64,000 nt of DNA from Aquitalea aquatica (GCF_013911085.1 NZ_JACERN010000047.1:1-64000); one strand, 5' to 3'; counted from the stretch's first letter, positions 8,227-16,752 are shown. The notes: generated by a model from the sequence alone, not told the origin. Translations and numbers: made by a program.

Positions 8227-9485
8227 TGAATATCAGCCATAGCCAACTGAAACATATCGAAAACGTCATCGGCCAGATGATCCGCTTTGACCGCCCGGCC
8301 GACGCCGTACTGTCGGCCTACTTCCGTGAAAACGTGAAGCTGGGTTCCAACGACCGCCACCTGATCGCCGAAACCGCCTTTGGCTGCCTGCGCCGCCTGA
8401 TCCAGTTCCGCGCGCTGATCGCCCCGGAAAAAGCCAGCCCGCGCCGGCTGGCCATGGTGGCACTGATGCGCCTGCAAAAACTCAATATCAAGGAACTGGC
8501 CGACGCCACCAGCGCTGGCGAGCGTGAATGGCTGGGCAGCGTCAAGGGCAAGCAACTGGAAGACAACCTGTCCATCGCTGCCGAACTGCCGGAGTGGGTG
8601 ATCGAACGCCTGGCAGAACAAGACCCCAAGGAAGTGCTGGCACTGGGCCTGGGCCTGATGGAACCGGCACCGCTGGATCTGCGCGTCAACACCATGAAGA
8701 TGAAGCGCGACGAAGTGATGGACCGCCTGCGCGCCGACGGCATGCCGTGTGAGCCCACGCCCTACTCGCCCATCGGCATCCGCCTGCAAGACAAGCCGGC
8801 GCTGTCCAAGTACGAGCTGTTCAAGTCCGGGGTCATCGAAGTGCAGGATGAAGGCAGCCAGCTGCTGGGCCTGATCACCGGTGCCCGCCGTGGCGAAATG
8901 GTGGTGGATTTCTGTGCCGGTGCTGGTGGTAAGACCCTGCTGCTGGGTAACCAGATGGCCTCCAGCGGCCGTCTGTACGCCTTTGATGTATCGGAAAAGC
9001 GCTTGGCCAACCTCAAGCCGCGCCTGGCCCGCTCCGGCCTGTCCAATGTGCACCCGCAACTGCTGGCACATGAAAACGACAGCAAGGTAAAACGTCTGGC
9101 CGGCAAGGCCGACCGCGTACTGGTGGATGCACCGTGTTCCGGCCTGGGCACCTTGCGCCGCAACCCGGACCTGAAATTCCGCCAAAGTCCGGAAAGCGTG
9201 GCCGAGCTGAATGTGAAGCAGACTGCCATCCTCGCTTCCGCTGCCCGTCTGGTCAAAGTGGGCGGCCGTCTGGTGTACGCCACCTGCAGCCTGCTGCCGC
9301 AGGAAAACCGCGACATCGTCGAAGCCTTCCTGGCTGCCCACCCGGATTTTGTCCTGCTGCCGATGGATGAAGCGCTAGCCGAACAGAAGATCCCGCTGCA
9401 AATTGGCGACTATCTGGAATTGAAGCCGCACCTGCATAATTCCGATGGTTTCTTCGCTGCGGTTCTGGTCAGGAAAGGTAATTGA
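8226..9485 (+). CDS. RsmB/NOP-family rRNA (cytosine-C5) methyltransferase
   Basis: This 419-residue S-adenosylmethionine-dependent RNA m5C methyltransferase has an N-terminal NusB-like helical region (1 to about 130). The catalytic domain has SAM-binding VVDFCAGAGGKTLLL and the two conserved Cys motifs: DAPCSGLGTLRR (general-acid/release Cys) and YATCSLLPQEN (nucleophile Cys). It probably methylates 16S rRNA C967, as RsmB does, but the family contains paralogues, so the target is inferred. It is coupled to the DUF3108 gene by a 1-bp overlap. Confidence 0.9.
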   Translation: MNISHSQLKHIENVIGQMIRFDRPADAVLSAYFRENVKLGSNDRHLIAETAFGCLRRLIQFRALIAPEKASPRRLAMVALMRLQKLNIKELADATSAGEREWLGSVKGKQLEDNLSIAAELPEWVIERLAEQDPKEVLALGLGLMEPAPLDLRVNTMKMKRDEVMDRLRADGMPCEPTPYSPIGIRLQDKPALSKYELFKSGVIEVQDEGSQLLGLITGARRGEMVVDFCAGAGGKTLLLGNQMASSGRLYAFDVSEKRLANLKPRLARSGLSNVHPQLLAHENDSKVKRLAGKADRVLVDAPCSGLGTLRRNPDLKFRQSPESVAELNVKQTAILASAARLVKVGGRLVYATCSLLPQENRDIVEAFLAAHPDFVLLPMDEALAEQKIPLQIGDYLELKPHLHNSDGFFAAVLVRKGN

Positions 9486-9591
9486 CCTTATCATCGAGTA
9501 TTAGCAAAGTCGAAAATACCGTTTCATCTCGAATGATTCGCAACACGGCTTTGCTGCTCTCTCGATAAACCGCCACGGAGTTCCCTCCCCC

Positions 9592-10950
9592 ATGTCCGAC
9601 ACCAGAGTCGCCCGGCGCCTGGGCCAGCACGGCCTGCGCGCCAGCCGCCGCCTGAGATATCTGTACTTGTCCATGGCACTGTGGCGACGGCGGGCTCCGA
9701 TCTGGATTGCCGCCATTCTGATCGGCCTGGTGGCGGCGGTGTTTGCCAATGGCAGCCATCTGTCGCACGAGCTGTTTTACCAAATATACGACCAGTCGCC
9801 CTTCTGGGCCCTGCTGATCACCCCGGCCGGGCTAGGCTTGTCGGTATGGCTGCTGCGCACCTTTTTCGATGGAGCCGGCGGCGGCGGCATCCCGCAAACC
9901 ATCATCGCCATGCAGCCAGGCATGCACGCCTTGCGCGCGCGCATTCTCACCATGCGCGCCGCCGTGGGCAAGATGGTATTGACGCTGATCGGCGTGGGCT
10001 GCGGTTCCACCATGGGCTACGAAGGCCCTATCGTACAGGTGGGGGCGGCCATCAAGTATTCACTCAATCGCGAAGCCGCCTTGCGCCATGAGGGCGTGGC
10101 GCGCAGCTTTATCCTGGCGGGCGCGGCAGCCGGTGTGGCGGCGGCCTTCAATACTCCGCTGGCCGGTATCGTGTTCGCCATCGAGGAAATGGGCCGCACC
10201 TTCGACCAACGCGCCAGCTCCACCATCCTGCTGTCGGTGATTCTGGCCGGTATTACCGCCATTGCGGTACTGGGCGACTACAACTACTTCGGCGTGGTAT
10301 CCGTAGCGCTGGATCTGCGCTCGGGCTGGATGGCCATTCCGGTGTGCGGCATCATCGGCGGCATCATTGGCGGACTGACCTCGCGCGCCATTCTGGCACT
10401 GGCGCATCACCTGCCCGGCCCACTGCACGGCTGGCGTATCAACTATCCCATTCTGTTTGCCATCGCCTGCGGCTTGCTGCTGGCCGTTATCGGCATCGCC
10501 AGCGATGGCATCACCTTTGGTACCGGCTATTTCCGCGCCAAAGAGATCATCGAGGGGGGCGGCAGCAGCATGCAGGAATACGGCATTCTCAAGCTGGTTT
10601 CGCTGATCATCACCTATATCAGCGGTGCCCCCGGCGGCATGTTCGCCCCCTCGCTGGCAGTGGGAGCCGGCTTTGGCCTGAACATCTCGTTGCTGCTGCC
10701 TTTCTTGCCGCAGGCGGCCATGGTGCTACTTGGCATGGTGGCCTTTTTCTCTGGCATGACACGTGCACCGATGACCGGCTTTGTCATCGTGATGGAAATG
10801 ACGTCTTCTTCATCCACCATGATCATTCCGCTGATGGCTACCGCACTGATGGCGGCCAATGTGTCGCGCTTCATGAACCGCCATGCCTTGTACGACGGGC
10901 AGGCCGAAATATTCTTGCGTCAGCTACGCGCACGCAATCAGGCAAATTGA
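9592..10950 (+). CDS. ClC-type chloride channel or H+/Cl- antiporter
   Basis: This 452-residue inner-membrane protein has the ClC fold with more than ten hydrophobic helices. The ion-pathway motifs are slightly altered: the GSGIP loop reads GGGGIPQ, the GREGP loop reads GYEGPIVQ (the gating Glu is retained), and the third motif is GGMFAPSLAVGAG. Loss of the GSGIP Ser may change anion selectivity. There is no C-terminal CBS domain. A GGAG box lies upstream of the ATG. It is monocistronic by position. Confidence 0.9.
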   Translation: MSDTRVARRLGQHGLRASRRLRYLYLSMALWRRRAPIWIAAILIGLVAAVFANGSHLSHELFYQIYDQSPFWALLITPAGLGLSVWLLRTFFDGAGGGGIPQTIIAMQPGMHALRARILTMRAAVGKMVLTLIGVGCGSTMGYEGPIVQVGAAIKYSLNREAALRHEGVARSFILAGAAAGVAAAFNTPLAGIVFAIEEMGRTFDQRASSTILLSVILAGITAIAVLGDYNYFGVVSVALDLRSGWMAIPVCGIIGGIIGGLTSRAILALAHHLPGPLHGWRINYPILFAIACGLLLAVIGIASDGITFGTGYFRAKEIIEGGGSSMQEYGILKLVSLIITYISGAPGGMFAPSLAVGAGFGLNISLLLPFLPQAAMVLLGMVAFFSGMTRAPMTGFVIVMEMTSSSSTMIIPLMATALMAANVSRFMNRHALYDGQAEIFLRQLRARNQAN

Positions 10951-10975
10951 CCGGCGCAGCCGGCTTACGTACAAT
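10947..10975 (+). promoter_or_regulatory. Sigma70 promoter of grxD
   Basis: TTGACC (10947-10952) and TACAAT (10970-10975) are separated by exactly 17 bp. The predicted transcript start is about 60 nt before the grxD ATG. The -35 overlaps the stop codon of the ClC gene. Confidence 0.75.
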
Positions 10976-11043
10976 AACCCATCATTTCAGTCAAGTATTG
11001 AGGGCAAACCCGCTGTTTGCCCGTTCACCGCAAGGAATTCCTC

Positions 11044-11355
11044 ATGGATACCCAGGACATCATCAAGCAGACCGTTACCGAAAACCCGGTTGTGCTGTTC
11101 ATGAAAGGCTCGGCCCAGTTCCCGCAGTGCGGCTTCTCCTCGCGCGCGGTCCAGATTCTGAAAGCCTGTGGCGTAGAAACCATCAAGACCGTCGACGTGC
11201 TGCAAGACGCCGAAATCCGTCAGGGCATCAAGGAATTCTCCAACTGGCCGACCATTCCGCAGCTCTACGTAAAAGGCGAGTTCATCGGTGGCTCGGACAT
11301 CATGTACGAAATGTATCAGTCCGGCGAATTGCAGGAAGTACTGCAAGGGCTGTAA
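11044..11355 (+). CDS. grxD: Monothiol glutaredoxin GrxD (Grx4 type)
   Basis: GrxD is a CGFS-type glutaredoxin that binds a [2Fe-2S] cluster with glutathione and, with BolA proteins, takes part in Fe-S delivery. The 103-residue protein has CGFS at 29-32, the cis-proline [13 protein letters not shown] and the GGSDI glutathione-binding loop. The ATG at 11044 is preferred to an upstream in-frame ATG at 11017 because AAGGA lies seven bases before it and the result has the standard N-terminus. It is flanked by a good promoter and a terminator, so it is monocistronic. Confidence 0.95.
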   Translation: MDTQDIIKQTVTENPVVLFMKGSAQFPQCGFSSRAVQILKACGVETIKTVDVLQDAEIRQGIKEFSNWPTIPQLYVKGEFIGGSDIMYEMYQSGELQEVLQGL

Positions 11356-11381
11356 GCCTCGCCAGCCATGATAAAGAGAGT

Positions 11382-11406
11382 AAACCCGGCTCCAGCCGGG
11401 TTTTTC
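11382..11406 (+). terminator. grxD terminator
   Basis: AACCCGGCT, loop CC, AGCCGGGTT, then TTTTTC. It lies 27 bp after the stop codon. Confidence 0.9.
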
Positions 11407-11678
11407 TTTGCCAACATAGTCAATCCCTACACGCATGAGCAGGTGTGATACCCGGAGTGGCTTACCGGCATGAAATCACTTGCCCAGCCGCCCCTTGCCC
11501 CGCCTTCGCCACAAACCCATACATGATCGGGTCGCGCAGGCCACATCGGCCAGGCCATCCACCCTGTTTTTTTAATGACACCACGACAAGTTGATACCCA
11601 CTGTCGTCAGCCTGTCTTACAATTCAGCAATCAGCGCACTACTGGCAGCCCTCTGCCCTATCCCCACCGGATACCGCC
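11407..11678. other. Intergenic region with a second terminator-like end
   Basis: I see no credible ORF. GGGT at 11529-11532 and ACCC at 11561-11564 could close an imperfect hairpin followed by TGTTTTTTT, so a small transcript ending near 11572 is possible. TACAAT at 11618-11623 is a possible -10 for the EAL gene. Confidence 0.3.
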
Positions 11679-12524
11679 ATGACACCTTCGCAAGCTGCGG
11701 GCTTTCTTGCCCAAACAGAGCACCTCACCAGCCCTGCCACGGCCGACAACGGCGGCGCCATGCCCATCGATGAAATCTGGAAAGCGCTGGTAAACGACCA
11801 GCTGGTGCCGTATTTCCAGCCCATCGTCGACATTCGCAACCGCCGCGTCATCGGTGCCGAGGCACTGGCGCGCTGGCGCCATCCGGCACTGGGTGTGTTA
11901 TCGCCCATTACTTTTGTGCCGGTGATGGAAGAGCGCGGCATGATGCGCGAGCTGACCGAGCTGATTCTGGAAAAATCGCTGTATGCCTGCCGCGACTGGC
12001 TGGACCAGGGGCAGGAATTGCAAGTATCGATCAACCTGTCCGCCCAGCTGCTGGCCGACCCGCAACTGGCGGCGCACCTGGCCCAGAAAACCAGGCTGGC
12101 CGGCCTGAGCCCGGCAAACCTCAGCCTGGAGTTTGCCGAAAGCACCCTGCGCCAGCACTGGGCTATGGCAGACACCCAGCTTCAGGCCTTGCGCCAGGCA
12201 GGTTTTGGCGTGATGGTGGATGAATTCGGTATTGGCACCGGCCTCACCGACAAACTGCTGACCAGCCATTTCAGCGGCCTGAAAATAGACCGCGCCTTTG
12301 TGCATGGCGCTGGCGACAACCAGCACCTGCGGGCGATTCTGGCCGAAGCGCTGGCACTGGCCCAGGCCGGCGGCCTGAGCACGGTAGGCATGGGGGTGGA
12401 GGATGCTGCCGATCTGTCGGTACTGAGCGAACTCGGTTGCCATGCGGTGCAAGGCTATATCTGTGCCGCACCATTGCCGGCCTCAGGGTTAATCCCGTGG
12501 ATTTCCCAGTGGGAAAAGCGGTAG
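11679..12524 (+). CDS. Degenerate EAL-domain protein (probably inactive)
   Basis: This 281-residue soluble protein is almost entirely an EAL domain (about 35-275) with no GGDEF, PAS or membrane part. EAL-type phosphodiesterases hydrolyse cyclic di-GMP. Retained here are Glu61 (EALAR), Asn119 (SINLS), Glu151/154, Asp181, Lys202 (LKIDRAF) and Gln258 (VQGY). The DDFGTG loop reads DEFGIGTG, so the second metal Asp is Glu182, and the conserved Glu of AEGVE is Met238 (GMGVE). These changes suggest loss of catalysis and a role as c-di-GMP binder or protein partner. It lies directly upstream of upp. Confidence 0.85.
   Translation: MTPSQAAGFLAQTEHLTSPATADNGGAMPIDEIWKALVNDQLVPYFQPIVDIRNRRVIGAEALARWRHPALGVLSPITFVPVMEERGMMRELTELILEKSLYACRDWLDQGQELQVSINLSAQLLADPQLAAHLAQKTRLAGLSPANLSLEFAESTLRQHWAMADTQLQALRQAGFGVMVDEFGIGTGLTDKLLTSHFSGLKIDRAFVHGAGDNQHLRAILAEALALAQAGGLSTVGMGVEDAADLSVLSELGCHAVQGYICAAPLPASGLIPWISQWEKR
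12502..12516. promoter_or_regulatory. Perfect palindrome upstream of upp
   Basis: TTTCCCA-G-TGGGAAA is a perfect 7+1+7 inverted repeat inside the last codons of the EAL gene. It ends five bases before TAGAAT (12522-12527), a possible upp -10. The position fits an operator, but the sequence is also coding, so this is tentative. Confidence 0.3.
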
Positions 12525-12550
12525 AATATCGCCCCATACCTCATTCAAAG

Positions 12551-12633
12551 ACCGGCCATGGCAACAAGGCCGGTTTCGCATATCTGAAACAAGCTGCCTG
12601 TGCGCTCCACAAGATCGCCATCGGCAGCTTTTT
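12551..12633 (+). promoter_or_regulatory. Structured upp leader, candidate attenuator
   Basis: Two hairpins precede upp. ACCGGCC (12551-12557) pairs with GGCCGGT (12568-12574). AAGCTGCC (12591-12598) pairs perfectly with GGCAGCTT (12623-12630), followed by a T run to 12633. A small TGTG/CACA stem sits inside the second loop. The second hairpin resembles an intrinsic terminator located 20 bp before the upp ATG, which would suit transcription attenuation. Confidence 0.45.
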
Positions 12634-12653
12634 CGCAAGGTTTGGGACCAAGC

Positions 12654-13286
12654 ATGAACATCCACGTAGTCAACCATCCGCTGGTACAGCACAAACTCGG
12701 CCTGCTGCGCGAGGGCGATATCAGCACCATGAAATTCCGCCAGCTCACCCAGGAACTGGCGCGTCTCTTGGCTTATGAAGCCACCCGCGATTTCGAACTG
12801 GAAGCCACTACCATCGACGGCTGGTGCGGCCAGATCGACATCCAGCAGATCAAGGGTAAAAAAGTCACCGTGGTTCCCATTCTGCGCGCCGGCATCGGCA
12901 TGCTGGACGGCGTGCTCGACCTGGTTCCGTCCGCCAAGATCAGCGTAGTGGGCCTGGCCCGCAACGAAGAAACGCTGGAGCCGGTGTCCTATTTCGAAAA
13001 ATTTGTCGATAGCCTGGACGAGCGCATCGCCATCATCATCGACCCGATGCTGGCAACTGGTGGCTCAATGGTGGCCACCATCGAACTGCTCAAGCGCAAG
13101 GGCTGCAAGCAGATCAAGGCCGTGGTCATGGTAGCGGCACCAGAAGGCGTGAAAGTGGTGAACGATGCCCACCCGGACGTGCAGCTGTATGCTGCCTCGC
13201 TGGACAGCCACCTGAACGAAAATGGCTACATCATTCCGGGTCTGGGTGATGCCGGTGACAAGATCTTCGGCACCAAGCACGCCTGA
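12654..13286 (+). CDS. upp: Uracil phosphoribosyltransferase
   Basis: Upp salvages uracil with PRPP to give UMP. The 210-residue cytoplasmic protein has the normal length. The PRPP-binding loop [10 protein letters not shown] is at 130-139, and the uracil-binding C-terminal segment reads [18 protein letters not shown]. The start at 12654 (MNIHVVNHP) matches the family; an upstream in-frame ATG lies inside the leader hairpin and is rejected. The uracil permease gene lies downstream after one unknown gene, giving a uracil uptake and salvage set. Confidence 0.95.
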   Translation: MNIHVVNHPLVQHKLGLLREGDISTMKFRQLTQELARLLAYEATRDFELEATTIDGWCGQIDIQQIKGKKVTVVPILRAGIGMLDGVLDLVPSAKISVVGLARNEETLEPVSYFEKFVDSLDERIAIIIDPMLATGGSMVATIELLKRKGCKQIKAVVMVAAPEGVKVVNDAHPDVQLYAASLDSHLNENGYIIPGLGDAGDKIFGTKHA

Positions 13287-13306
13287 GTTTGCCGGTGATA
13301 CTTAGC

Positions 13307-13341
13307 ACGCCGCTCATCCGTACCGGAAGGGCGGCGTTTTT
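13307..13341 (+). terminator. upp terminator
   Basis: ACGCCGC pairs with GCGGCGT, with a nested TCCG/CGGA stem inside, followed by TTTTT. It lies 20 bp after the upp stop. Confidence 0.8.
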
Positions 13342-13374
13342 GCAGCCAGCCGCCAAGGAAAAGCAGGGAAAAAG

Positions 13375-14013
13375 ATGAATGCCCATCAACAGATCGATAA
13401 CGACTTTCTGCTGCGCTTTCCCGATGGCCTGCAGGATGCCGCATGGCAGGCACTGGCCAAAAAACACCGCAGCGTGGATAGCGTCATCCAGTTGTGCCAG
13501 CAGGGCCTGACTGCCGAGCGGCTGCAACAGGCCATCACCAGTCAGCGCTATGCCGATATCACCGAAACCTGCCGCCAGATCATTGGCCGCAGCACCACGG
13601 TGAGCACCTTCGAAAAGATGGCCTTTCGCAATTACCTGGGCTTTCGCGATGTGCATGCGGCTTTTGTGCAGGCGCTCTATCGCTTGCTACACCAGTTTGG
13701 CCCGGACAGTTTTGCCGATTTTGTCGAAGTGCTGCAGCTGTGTCGCAACGATGGCAATGCCAATCCGGCCAAGTGGCCGGTGGTGACCTGCTTTCTGGCC
13801 TATAGCCGGCCGGATGAGCATGTGTGCATCAAGCCCACCACCATCAAGAAGGTGGCGGCGCGGCTAAACGTCGATATTGCCTACCGGCCGCTGCCCAATT
13901 ACGACACCTATCAGCGGGTGCAGGCCATGGTGCAGGACTTCCGCCAGCACAGCCAGCTGGCACTGCAGCAGAACAACATCATTGCCCAGGCCATCATGTA
14001 TTGCACGGTCTGA
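13375..14013 (+). CDS. Unknown 212-residue protein between upp and uraA
   Basis: I do not recognise this family. The protein is soluble, with no signal peptide or membrane helix, and appears largely alpha-helical. Possible landmarks are KMAFRNYLGFRD (about 83-94), the central FGPDSFADFVEVLQLC and a conserved-looking CFLAYSRPDEHVCIKP (about 142-157). The last block (KWPVVTCFLAYSRP plus CIKPTT) recalls small nucleic-acid-binding or nuclease-accessory proteins, but I cannot assign a fold. An AGGG box precedes the ATG. It has codon use like its neighbours. It sits 49 bp before uraA and may be cotranscribed with it. Confidence 0.75.
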   Translation: MNAHQQIDNDFLLRFPDGLQDAAWQALAKKHRSVDSVIQLCQQGLTAERLQQAITSQRYADITETCRQIIGRSTTVSTFEKMAFRNYLGFRDVHAAFVQALYRLLHQFGPDSFADFVEVLQLCRNDGNANPAKWPVVTCFLAYSRPDEHVCIKPTTIKKVAARLNVDIAYRPLPNYDTYQRVQAMVQDFRQHSQLALQQNNIIAQAIMYCTV

Positions 14014-14062
14014 GTCAGCGTCAGGCCGTATTTGCTTTTAACAAAAACAGGGAAACCCCATT

Positions 14063-15307
14063 ATGTTCCAACACGTGAAGGTGGCCATCTCCGGCGCCCA
14101 GATCCTGTTCGTCGCTTTCGGCGCACTGGTACTGGTACCGCTGTTGACCGGCCTCAACCCCGCCATGGCCCTGCTCGGTGCCGGCATCGGCACCCTGCTG
14201 TTCCAGCTGTGTACCGGCCGCCAGGTGCCCATTTTCCTGGGCAGCTCCTTTGCCTTTATCGGCCCCATCATTTACTCCATGCATACCTGGGGTCAGGCAG
14301 CCACCATGTTTGGCCTGTTTGCCGCCGGCTTCATGTACTTCGTGTTTGCCGCTATCGTGCGCTGGCGTGGCATGGCGCTGGTCAACAAGCTGCTGCCGCC
14401 GGTGGTGATCGGCCCGGTGATCATGATCATCGGCCTGTCCGTCGCCACCGCAGCGTCCGGCATGGCCATGGGCCAGGCCGGTGGCAAGCAGATCATGCCC
14501 TATGAAACCTCGATGCTGCTGGCGGCCATTTCACTGGCCACCACCGTCATCGTCTCCATCTACGCCCGTGGCATGTTCAAGCTGGTGCCGATTCTGGCCG
14601 GGGTGACTGTTGGTTACATCGCGGCAGCGTTCCTGGGCGTGGTGGACTTTGCCAAGCTGGCCAATGCACCGTGGTTTGCCGCGCCGGTATTCCACAGTCC
14701 GGAAGTGAACTGGTCTGCAGCCTTGTTCATGCTGCCGGTGGCTATTGCCCCGTCCATTGAGCATATCGGTGGCGTAATGGCTATCGGTGGCGTGACCGGC
14801 AAGGACTTCACCAAGACCCCAGGCCTGCACCGCACCCTGATGGGTGATGGCCTGGGCGTGTGCGTGGCTGGCCTGATTGGCGGCCCGCCGGTCACCACCT
14901 ATGCCGAAGTGACCGGCGCGGTGATGATCACCCGCAACTTCAACCCGGTCACCATGACCTGGGCTGCCGTATTTGCCATCTGCATGGCCTTCTTTGGCAA
15001 GTTCAACGCGCTGCTGCAATCCATCCCGATGCCGGTGATGGGCGGCATCATGGTGCTGCTGTTTGGCACCATTGCCTCCATCGGTCTGAAAACCCTGATT
15101 GAAGCCAAGGTTGACCTGATGCAGCCGCGCAATCTGGTGATCATTTCGGTAGTACTGACCGCCGGTATTGGTGGCCTGACCCTGAAGCTGGGCGGCCTGG
15201 AACTGGCCGGCGTGGGCCTGTGTTCCATTCTGGCCATGGCACTGAACCTGATCCTGCCGAAATCCGCAGCGCATCACGATGGTATTGTCGAAGGCCAGGA
15301 CATCTAA
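14063..15307 (+). CDS. uraA: Uracil permease (NCS2 family)
   Basis: This 414-residue inner-membrane nucleobase:proton symporter has about 14 hydrophobic segments. Family motifs are visible: the helix-3 stretch VPIFLGSSFAFIGP, the substrate/proton site PSIEHIGG (Glu and His) and GGPPVTTYAEVTGA (Glu), as in E. coli UraA. The nearby upp gene supports uracil as substrate. It is followed by a strong terminator. Confidence 0.92.
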   Translation: MFQHVKVAISGAQILFVAFGALVLVPLLTGLNPAMALLGAGIGTLLFQLCTGRQVPIFLGSSFAFIGPIIYSMHTWGQAATMFGLFAAGFMYFVFAAIVRWRGMALVNKLLPPVVIGPVIMIIGLSVATAASGMAMGQAGGKQIMPYETSMLLAAISLATTVIVSIYARGMFKLVPILAGVTVGYIAAAFLGVVDFAKLANAPWFAAPVFHSPEVNWSAALFMLPVAIAPSIEHIGGVMAIGGVTGKDFTKTPGLHRTLMGDGLGVCVAGLIGGPPVTTYAEVTGAVMITRNFNPVTMTWAAVFAICMAFFGKFNALLQSIPMPVMGGIMVLLFGTIASIGLKTLIEAKVDLMQPRNLVIISVVLTAGIGGLTLKLGGLELAGVGLCSILAMALNLILPKSAAHHDGIVEGQDI

Positions 15308-15333
15308 ACACCTGACCAGGCTGCAATACAGAC

Positions 15334-15360
15334 AAAAGCGCGGGCTTCCCGCGCTTTTTC
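15334..15360 (+). terminator. uraA terminator
   Basis: AAAGCGCGGG, loop CTT, CCCGCGCTTT, then TTC. It is a strong intrinsic terminator 27 bp after the stop codon. Confidence 0.9.
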
Positions 15361-15539
15361 TTTATATAAATCAGATACGTCGCAATATTACCGCTTCATG
15401 TCCGGATAATGAACGACCGCTGGCCGGCCATATTGGATAATGGCGACACTTTGTTGAAGTTTTTTCAGGGCTTGTTGTGCATCATCAGGCCTCTGCCGTC
15501 AGGGCAGACAGCAAACTCCTTTGTTGTGTTGTGATTGAA

Positions 15540-15569
15540 AACGCCATCTTGCGATGGCGTTATTTTTTT
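15540..15569 (+). terminator. Second plus-strand terminator, possibly bidirectional
   Basis: AACGCCATC, loop TTGC, GATGGCGTT, followed on the plus strand by ATTTTTTT. On the minus strand it is followed by only four T. It could end the GNAT pair transcribed from the right, or a short plus-strand transcript, since uraA already has its own terminator 180 bp earlier. Confidence 0.8.
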
Positions 15570-15578
15570 GCCCTCCAT

Positions 15579-16097
15579 TCAAGCCGCACCGGCTGGTGGA
15601 CAGGTGCGTAGTCTGGCCATCTTCAACACGTCCTCATAGCGGCCAGCGCGCAGCGCATAAGCGCGCAGGCGGGCTTCTTCGACAAAACCGTATTTGCGGT
15701 AGAGCGCCAGCGCCGCCGCATTATCGTCAAACACCGTCAACTCCACCCGATGCAGGCCCAGCCAGTTGTCGGCCAGATCCAGCATGGCCTGCAGCAAAGC
15801 CGAGCCCACGCCCTGCCCCTGCCATTCGCGCTGCACCGCCATGCCCAGGCTGGCACCATGCGCCAGTCTGGGTACACTTTCCCGCCATAGCGAACCATGG
15901 GCAATCACTTGTCCATCCGCGCTTTCCAGCAACAGGGCGTGATGCAGCGGATCGTTGCTGGCAAGACGTTGCTGCCACAGTTGCAGCGAGGGATAGGGTA
16001 ACTGCAAGGTATTGCCATAGCAGAGTGGATCGCTCATCAGCGCCTGCAGTGCCGCTGCGTCAGCTGGCTCGGGCTTGCGAATGTGATACTTGCTCAT
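15579..16097 (-). CDS. GNAT-family N-acetyltransferase (copy 2 of tandem pair)
   Basis: This 172-residue acetyl-CoA-dependent acyltransferase has the acetyl-CoA pyrophosphate loop REWQGQGVGSAL in motif A and the C-terminal ALALYRKYGFVEE of motif B. The substrate is unknown; the length resembles ribosomal-protein or small-molecule acetyltransferases. The start at 16097 (MSKYHIR) has GGAGG upstream and overlaps the TGA of the upstream GNAT gene (ATGA). It is clearly paralogous to the neighbour: both share the block LLQA(M/L)LDL(A/S)DNWLGL. Confidence 0.9.
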   Translation of the reverse strand: MSKYHIRKPEPADAAALQALMSDPLCYGNTLQLPYPSLQLWQQRLASNDPLHHALLLESADGQVIAHGSLWRESVPRLAHGASLGMAVQREWQGQGVGSALLQAMLDLADNWLGLHRVELTVFDDNAAALALYRKYGFVEEARLRAYALRAGRYEDVLKMARLRTCPPAGAA

Positions 16098-16606
16098 GCC
16101 TGTCTTCCCTCCGGCCAATGCAGCCGTGCCATCACCACGCTGTCCACATAGCAGCCATCCTGCAGGATATCCTGGCGCACCACGCCCTCATGCCGAAAGC
16201 CAAAGCGCTCGTACAGCGCAATGGCGCGCTGGTTGTCCTGCTGCGCCATCAGCTCCAGTCGGATCAGCCCCAGCCAGTTATCGGATAGATCGAGCAGTGC
16301 TTGCAGCAGTGCCCGCCCCACGCCCTTGCCTTGCCATTCGTCACGCACCACCAGGAAAATGTCCGCCACATGGCGACAGCGCACCTGCGGCAGAATATTG
16401 AGCCCGGCGCTGGCCATGACCTCGCCGTCGGCCGTACAGGCCACCAGCCAGTGATTGTCCGCCGGCAGGTGCTGTAGCCGGTGCTGCCAGTCGGCAACCG
16501 ACTGGTAAGGCTGTTGCGAGGTATGGCGCACCACGCCTGGAGCGGACTGCAGCTGTGCCATGGCAGCAGCGTCGTCCGGCTCGATACGGCGGATATGAAA
16601 TGACAT
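16094..16606 (-). CDS. GNAT-family N-acetyltransferase (copy 1 of tandem pair)
   Basis: This 170-residue acetyltransferase has motif A RDEWQGKGVGRALL and motif B AIALYERFGFRHEG. It is the upstream member of a tandem duplication with the gene at 15579. The start at 16606 (MSFHIRR) is chosen because AGGAG lies at a good distance; an upstream in-frame extension of 20 residues lacks support. The two genes are translationally coupled. The substrate is unknown. Confidence 0.9.
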   Translation of the reverse strand: MSFHIRRIEPDDAAAMAQLQSAPGVVRHTSQQPYQSVADWQHRLQHLPADNHWLVACTADGEVMASAGLNILPQVRCRHVADIFLVVRDEWQGKGVGRALLQALLDLSDNWLGLIRLELMAQQDNQRAIALYERFGFRHEGVVRQDILQDGCYVDSVVMARLHWPEGRQA

Positions 16607-16752
16607 GCGGCAATGCTCCTGTAAGCAAGTCCTGACCAGATAGCATGACATCATTACAAATAGCACGACTGTTTAACAAGCAGATTCGCCAGACAACAGC
16701 CCCGTTTCATCGCTGAAAACGGCGCTGTCGCTGCTAGTGGCACCTAGCGCAA

